Positions 40,959-45,217 of a DNA stretch of 45,217 nt are shown here, piece after piece. This stretch comes from JBOICV01 sp050740255. Lineage in GTDB: Bacteria > Pseudomonadota > Gammaproteobacteria > Nevskiales > JBOICV01. Location of the stretch: contig JBOICV010000086.1 of NCBI GenBank assembly GCA_050740255.1, positions 1 through 45,217 of the forward strand. The letters are read 5' to 3'. The notes beneath the pieces are model-generated. The model had not been told where the DNA came from, made no database searches, and saw nothing but the letters and a program-made list of their open reading frames with translations. Numbering within the stretch: position 1 is the stretch's first letter; each line of letters starts with the position of its first letter. The position numbers and the translations under genes were made by a program.

Positions 40959-42800
40959 CTAGGTTCCTTCGTCCAGATAACTGCGCAGGTAGTTCGCGCG
41001 CGTCGGATGACGCAGCTTGCGCAAGGCCTTGGCTTCAATCTGGCGGATGCGTTCGCGCGTGACGTCGAACTGCTTGCCGACCTCTTCCAGCGTGTGGTCG
41101 GTATTCATGTCGATGCCGAAGCGCATGCGCAGCACCTTGGCCTCGCGCGGCGTGAGCGAGGCCAGAATCTGGTGCACCGCTTCCATCAGGCTTTCGTTGG
41201 TCGCCGCTTCGACCGGCGCCACCGCATTGCCGTCTTCGATGAAATCGCCAAGGTGCGAATCCTCGTCGTCGCCGATTGGCGTCTCCATCGAGATCGGCTC
41301 TTTGGCGATCTTGAGGACTTTGCGCACCTTGTCCTCGGGCATCTCCATCTTGACCGCGAGCTCTTCCGGCGTCGGCTCGCGGCCCATTTCCTGCAGCATG
41401 GCGCGGCTGATGCGGTTGAGTTTGTTGATGGTCTCGATCATATGCACCGGGATACGGATGGTGCGCGCCTGGTCGGCAATCGAGCGTGTGATGGCCTGGC
41501 GGATCCACCACGTTGCATAGGTCGAGAACTTGTAACCGCGGCGGTATTCGAACTTGTCCACCGCCTTCATCAAGCCGATGTTGCCTTCCTGAATCAGATC
41601 GAGGAATTGCAGGCCGCGGTTGGTGTATTTCTTGGCGATGGAGATGACCAGGCGCAGGTTGGCTTCGACCATCTCCTTCTTCGCACGGCGCGCTTTCGCG
41701 TCGCCCAGCGACATATAGCGGTGGATGTCCTTGATATCGCGCAGCGTCAGGTGGGTCTCGGTCTGCAATCCTCCGAGCCGCTGCTGCAGCTTGATCAAAT
41801 CGGGTTTGCGCTCGCCGATCGCTGCCGAATAGCGGCGTTTGGCGCGGATCAGCTTGTCCCACCAACCCTGGTTCAGCACGTTCTCCGGAAAACCACGGAT
41901 GAATTCCTGGCGGTCCATGCCGGCGCCGCGCACGCACAAGTTCATGATCTGGCGTTCGGTACCGCGAATCTCGTCGAGCTTGGCGCGCAGATTGGCGATC
42001 AGCGCATCGTTCATGCGTTGCGGCAGTTTGAACTCGAGGAACAGGGTCGCAACGTTGGCCCACAACTCCTTGGTGCGCTTGCTGGCGGTGCCGGTGCGCT
42101 GCAAGGCGCGCATCGCGTTCTTGTGTGCGGCGTCCAGCTTCTTCATGCGCTTGGCGGCTTCGACCGGATCGGGCCCGGTGTCTATGGCCTCAGCGTCCTC
42201 GTCGTCTTCGTCCACGTCGTCGTCCAGCTCCGCCGGCAGCGGGGCTTCAATGACGGCGTTGGCGTCCGGCTCCTTGACCGAGAAATCGTTATAGCCGGTC
42301 AGCACTTCGGCCAGGCGAATCTCGCCTTTCAGGGCGCGTGCGTATTCATTCAACAGGTGCTGGATGGTCGGCGGGTAGTGCACCAGCGCCCGCATCATCT
42401 CCGCCAGGCCTTCCTCGATACGCTTGGCAATGCGGATTTCGCCATGCCGGTCGAGCAGCTCGACCGAGCCCATTTCGCGCATGTACATGCGCACCGGGTC
42501 GGTAGTACGGCCAAACTCGGCGGCAATGGCAGCGGCGGCGGCGGCTTCCTCGACCTCCTCGTCGTCGTCGTCGTCGCTGGCGGCCTGAGTTTCATTCAGC
42601 AGCAAGGCCTCGGTATCCGGCGCCTCTTCGTGCACCGTGATGCCCATGCTGTTGATCATCGCGACGATTTCTTCGATCTGCTCGGGATCGACGATATCCT
42701 CGGACAGATGGTCATTGACCTCGGCATAGGTCAAGAAGCCCTTCTGTTTACCCTGCGCGATCAGCTGCTTAAGGCGGGATTGCTGGTCGGGATTATTCAT
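40959..42800 (-). CDS. rpoD: RNA polymerase primary sigma factor (sigma-70)
   Basis: RpoD (613 aa from ATG 42800) carries region 1.1 (QQSRLKQLIAQGKQKGFLTYAEVNDHL), region 1.2 (TDPVRMYMREMG), a long non-conserved insert, region 2 (LRLVISIAKKYTNRGLQFLDLIQEGN, YKFSTYATWWIRQAITRSIADQ), region 3 and region 4.2 (TLEEVGKQFDVTRERIRQIEAKALRKLRHP). All promoter-reading elements are present. An 11-codon upstream extension is open, but ATG 42800 gives the standard start MNNPDQQSRLK. Acidic runs DDDDDEEVEE and DDDVDEDDEDAE lie near residues 65 and 185. It follows dnaG by 84 bases, as in the macromolecular synthesis operon. Confidence 0.97.
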   Translation of the reverse strand: MNNPDQQSRLKQLIAQGKQKGFLTYAEVNDHLSEDIVDPEQIEEIVAMINSMGITVHEEAPDTEALLLNETQAASDDDDDEEVEEAAAAAAIAAEFGRTTDPVRMYMREMGSVELLDRHGEIRIAKRIEEGLAEMMRALVHYPPTIQHLLNEYARALKGEIRLAEVLTGYNDFSVKEPDANAVIEAPLPAELDDDVDEDDEDAEAIDTGPDPVEAAKRMKKLDAAHKNAMRALQRTGTASKRTKELWANVATLFLEFKLPQRMNDALIANLRAKLDEIRGTERQIMNLCVRGAGMDRQEFIRGFPENVLNQGWWDKLIRAKRRYSAAIGERKPDLIKLQQRLGGLQTETHLTLRDIKDIHRYMSLGDAKARRAKKEMVEANLRLVISIAKKYTNRGLQFLDLIQEGNIGLMKAVDKFEYRRGYKFSTYATWWIRQAITRSIADQARTIRIPVHMIETINKLNRISRAMLQEMGREPTPEELAVKMEMPEDKVRKVLKIAKEPISMETPIGDDEDSHLGDFIEDGNAVAPVEAATNESLMEAVHQILASLTPREAKVLRMRFGIDMNTDHTLEEVGKQFDVTRERIRQIEAKALRKLRHPTRANYLRSYLDEGT

Positions 42801-42884
42801 GGAGAGGGGCAGGCATGGGCGGGGCCAAACCATTAATTTTACTAAATTTCCGACGGGAACGCTAGGCTGGCGTTGGAACCGGAA

Positions 42885-44603
42885 TCAAGTCTTGCGGCGG
42901 CCCAAAAGGGCGTTCAACTCACGGTATTCGTGCTTTTCCGGCTCGGTCAAATCGCCTTTCGCCGACAAGGCCTGCCAGCGCAGTTCCTGGGCTGTCACTC
43001 TGAGGCGGGCCAGGGCGTCGAGAAAGACGCGTTCGCCCTCGGCCGGTTCACCGACGAGATCAGGGCTCACCAGCTTCACCAGATGCTGCGCTTCAGGCCG
43101 GTCGCGCAGCCGTTCCAGCAAGGCCGCCGCATTAAGCTGGGGATAGGTCTGGAATAATTCAATAACCTCGACCAGCAGCGGTATCCCCGGCAACGGTACC
43201 GCGCTGAGCGTTTCCAGGTCGCTAACCTGATCGGCCAGCCGGGGTTGTTCCAGTAGCCACTGGAGCGCACTGCGCACCAGTGTTCGCCGGCCAGAGGGCT
43301 CTTCTCTTCGCGGGATCACCGTAACAGCCGCGGCAGGTTGCGCCACGAGCTGCTCCAGATCGGCGCGGGGCAAGCGCGTAACTCCGGCCAATTGTTCCAG
43401 CAGCAGCGTACGAAAAGCCGTCTGCGGAATGCGCGCCAGATGGGGCCGCGCCAGTTCGACCAGCCGCGCCCGCCCGTCCACATTACCCAACTCCACCTGC
43501 GGCGTGAGCTGATCCAGCAGAAAACGCGATAGCGGCGTGGCCTGCTTGATGCGGGCCAGAAAAGCGTCCCGGCCTTCTTTCTGAATCAGCGTATCCGGAT
43601 CCTCGCCTTCGGGCAGAAACAGGAAGCGCAACTCGCAGGCGTCGCGCAGCGTCGGCAAAGCACGCTCCAGTGCGCGCCAAGCGGCTTCGCGGCCCGCACG
43701 GTCGCCGTCGAAGCAGAACACGATCTCGGGCGTGAGCCGGTAAAGCGCCTGCAAGTGTTCTTCCGTGGTCGCCGTGCCGAGCGTGGCGACAACATAGTCC
43801 ACGCCATGCTGGGCCAGCATCACGGTGTCCATATAGCCTTCCACCACCAGTACGCGGCGGATATCTTTCACCGCCTGCCGCAACTCGTACAAACCGTATA
43901 AATTGCGGCCTTTATGAAATAACGGCGTCTCGGGGGAATTCAGATACTTCGCCGGATCATCCGCCAGCGTGCGGCCGCCGAAACCGATGACGCGGCTACG
44001 GGAATCCCGGATCGGGAACATGATCCGCTCGCGGAAACGATCGTAGTGACCGCTGCCGTCTTCGCGCCGGATCGCGAGCCCGGCCTGCTCCTGCAACTTG
44101 GCTTCGCCGAATTTATCCAGCAGATTGGACCAGCCCGGGGGCGCGTAGCCGATGCCGAAGCGCTTGGCTGTTTCGCCGCTGACGCCGCGCTTCTTCAGAT
44201 ACTCGACCGCCGCCGGCGCCTGTTTCAACTGCTCGCGGAAATACTGCGCCGCGGATTCATTGATCTGGTGCAGCCGCGAATGATCGCTAGCCGGTGCGGC
44301 TTGCACTTCGCGCGGCAGTTCGAGCCCGTGCATGCGCGCAAGTTCTTCAACCGCTTCGCGGAACTCCATGCGCTGATGCTCAATCAGAAAACTCAGCGCG
44401 GTACCGTGCGCGCCGCAGCCGAAGCAGTGGTAGAACTGCTTGGTCGGCGAAACGGTGAAAGACGGGGATTTTTCGTTATGAAACGGGCAGCAGGCCTGGT
44501 AGTCGCGGCCGGCTTTTTTTAGCGGGACATAGTGCTCAATCAGCGCAACGATATCGGTGCGGCTGAGTAACTCGTCAATGAAATTTTGGGGAATCTTCGC
44601 CAT
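42885..44603 (-). CDS. dnaG: DNA primase
   Basis: DnaG (572 aa from ATG 44603) makes RNA primers for replication. The N-terminal zinc finger is CCPFHNEKSPSF then FYHCFGCG (about 38-64). The catalytic core has RERIMFPIRDSRSRVIGFGGR, the TOPRIM segment VLVVEGYMDTVMLAQHG and FCFDGDRAGREAA with metal-binding acids. The C-terminal part (about 430-572) is the DnaB-interacting domain. A TTG two codons upstream is also open but less likely. A REP-like pair lies directly upstream, between yqeY and dnaG. Confidence 0.96.
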   Translation of the reverse strand: MAKIPQNFIDELLSRTDIVALIEHYVPLKKAGRDYQACCPFHNEKSPSFTVSPTKQFYHCFGCGAHGTALSFLIEHQRMEFREAVEELARMHGLELPREVQAAPASDHSRLHQINESAAQYFREQLKQAPAAVEYLKKRGVSGETAKRFGIGYAPPGWSNLLDKFGEAKLQEQAGLAIRREDGSGHYDRFRERIMFPIRDSRSRVIGFGGRTLADDPAKYLNSPETPLFHKGRNLYGLYELRQAVKDIRRVLVVEGYMDTVMLAQHGVDYVVATLGTATTEEHLQALYRLTPEIVFCFDGDRAGREAAWRALERALPTLRDACELRFLFLPEGEDPDTLIQKEGRDAFLARIKQATPLSRFLLDQLTPQVELGNVDGRARLVELARPHLARIPQTAFRTLLLEQLAGVTRLPRADLEQLVAQPAAAVTVIPRREEPSGRRTLVRSALQWLLEQPRLADQVSDLETLSAVPLPGIPLLVEVIELFQTYPQLNAAALLERLRDRPEAQHLVKLVSPDLVGEPAEGERVFLDALARLRVTAQELRWQALSAKGDLTEPEKHEYRELNALLGRRKT

Positions 44604-44610
44604 GGGCAAT

Positions 44611-44672
44611 TGTAGGAGCGGCCCGTGGCCGCGACCAGCAGGTCAGGAATCGCGCGCAGGCGCGCTCCTACG
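44611..44672. repeat. REPIN-like pair of inverted REP sequences
   Basis: GTAGGAGCG starts at 44612, and its inverse CGCTCCTAC lies at 44663-44671. Each half has its own GC palindrome (GCGGCCCGTGGCCGC; CGCGCGCAGGCGCG). The same sequence family is seen once more at 45183-45210. The form fits a REP doublet mobilised by a RAYT transposase, which is not in the window. Confidence 0.8.
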
Positions 44673-44692
44673 AAAACGGGAATCTTGGCAAG

Positions 44693-44712
44693 ATCCCCGC
44701 TTTCGCGGGGAT
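44693..44712. repeat. Second type of short intergenic palindrome
   Basis: ATCCCCGC (44693-44700) and GCGGGGAT (44705-44712) form a perfect 8-bp stem with loop TTTC, followed by GACGGA. This motif is widespread in proteobacterial intergenic DNA. It lies just after the yqeY stop and could also act in transcript termination. Confidence 0.65.
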
Positions 44713-44721
44713 GACGGACTT

Positions 44722-45168
44722 CTAGCCCGTCAGTTTCGCCTTGATGCGGGCGCTGACCAGCCCCATGTCCGCGCGTCCGGCAACCTTCGGTTTGACCAGA
44801 CCCATGACCTTGCCCATGTCCTTGGGGCCGGCCGCACCGGCTGCGGCGATGCTGTCAGCGATGATTTGTTCGAGCTCGCCGTCGCTGAGCCGCGCCGGCA
44901 GATAGCCTTCGAGGACCGTGATCTCGGCACTTTCCGCTGCGGCCAGATCCGAGCGGCCACCGGCCTGATACTGGGTAACGGAATCCTTACGCTGCTTGAT
45001 TTGCTTTTCGACGATGCTCATCACCGCCGCATCATCGAGCGTGATGCGCTCGTCGACTTCTTTCTGCTTCAGCGCCGCGGCCAGCAGGCGGATGACGCCC
45101 AGACGCGCCTTGTCGCCACTTTTCATGGCGGCCTTCATGTCTTCCTGGATGCGTAATTTAAGGGACAT
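44722..45168 (-). CDS. yqeY: GatB/YqeY domain protein
   Basis: A 148-aa helical protein made only of the GatB/YqeY domain (SLKLRIQEDMKAAMKSGDKARLGVIRLLAAALKQKEVDER; VLEGYLPARLSDGELEQII; GKVMGLVKPKVAGRADMGLVS). The domain also occurs at the C-terminus of the amidotransferase subunit GatB, where it contacts tRNA; the role of stand-alone YqeY is not settled. It is the usual gene between rpsU and dnaG in gammaproteobacteria, so rpsU should lie just beyond the window's right edge. Confidence 0.95.
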   Translation of the reverse strand: MSLKLRIQEDMKAAMKSGDKARLGVIRLLAAALKQKEVDERITLDDAAVMSIVEKQIKQRKDSVTQYQAGGRSDLAAAESAEITVLEGYLPARLSDGELEQIIADSIAAAGAAGPKDMGKVMGLVKPKVAGRADMGLVSARIKAKLTG

Positions 45169-45182
45169 TGCAAAAGGATACT

Positions 45183-45210
45183 TGTAGGAGCGGCTTTAGC
45201 CGCGACCGGC
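45183..45210. repeat. REP sequence upstream of yqeY
   Basis: TGTAGGAGCGGC-TTTA-GCCGCGACCGG: a GTAGGAGCG head and a GCGGC/GCCGC hairpin, the same family as the pair at 44611-44672. It sits near the window edge, upstream of yqeY. Confidence 0.75.
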
Positions 45211-45217
45211 AATAGTC

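Noticed and set aside
41007..42836. Open frame of about 600 codons antisense to rpoD
   Set aside because: It is a shadow of the GC-rich rpoD codons; the rpoD protein matches its family along the full length, while the antisense product has no recognisable features.

Overview
The window looks like chromosomal DNA of a GC-rich, non-enteric gammaproteobacterium. The evidence is gene content and order: rpmE / malic enzyme / PBP1A diverging from pilMNOPQ-aroK-aroB, then gltB-gltD-hemE, an arrangement I know from Pseudomonas and Xanthomonas relatives, plus yqeY-dnaG-rpoD followed by an Ile2 (CAU) tRNA. I cannot name the genus. Many scattered REP-like palindromes also fit this kind of genome.

Region 1 (1 to about 4,550) is the right-hand end of an integrated genomic island. 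From the outside in it shows the 5' end of an IS256-like insertion sequence, a tightly coupled leftward operon (AlpA-type regulator, unknown protein, RepA-like AAA ATPase, two unknown proteins), another unknown gene, and a tyrosine integrase next to the 3' end of yicC. The 3' end of yicC is a known integration site of mobilizable genomic islands. The last codons of yicC here use AGA and ATA, unlike the rest of the gene, as if the island supplied the gene's tail. The left end and any cargo lie outside the window. This is the most interesting part: an inverted repeat puts the alpA start codon and SD inside a hairpin, and repeats sit over the integrase promoter.

Region 2 (4.5-9 kb) holds RNA and nucleotide housekeeping: yicC, an Mpo1-like membrane protein, rph, rdgB, hemW and rpmE. 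Region 3 (9-16.3 kb) holds a lipoprotein M48 protease, a short malic enzyme, citrate synthase and, on the other strand, PBP1A followed by an unknown gene. Region 4 (16.4-24.7 kb) is the type IV pilus alignment/secretin operon pilMNOPQ, then aroK, aroB and a dGTPase-like gene. Region 5 (24.7-34.8 kb) holds glutamate synthase gltB/gltD, pyrF, hemE, an acyltransferase and a short-chain dehydrogenase. Region 6 (34.8-37.5 kb, minus strand) is a two-gene operon for Tat-exported proteins: an FAD lactone oxidase-like enzyme and a PLP alanine-racemase-fold protein that lacks the usual C-terminal metal ligands. Region 7 (37.6-45.2 kb) holds rimO, a GYF_2 membrane protein, tRNA-Ile2, an unknown small gene, and the macromolecular synthesis operon yqeY-dnaG-rpoD.

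Apart from the island, nearly everything is core metabolism: carbon and nitrogen assimilation, haem and pyrimidine synthesis, cell wall, pilus and replication/transcription. The open questions are the island operon, the Tat-exported pair, and several structured leaders and repeats. No gene-free stretch exceeds 300 bases.
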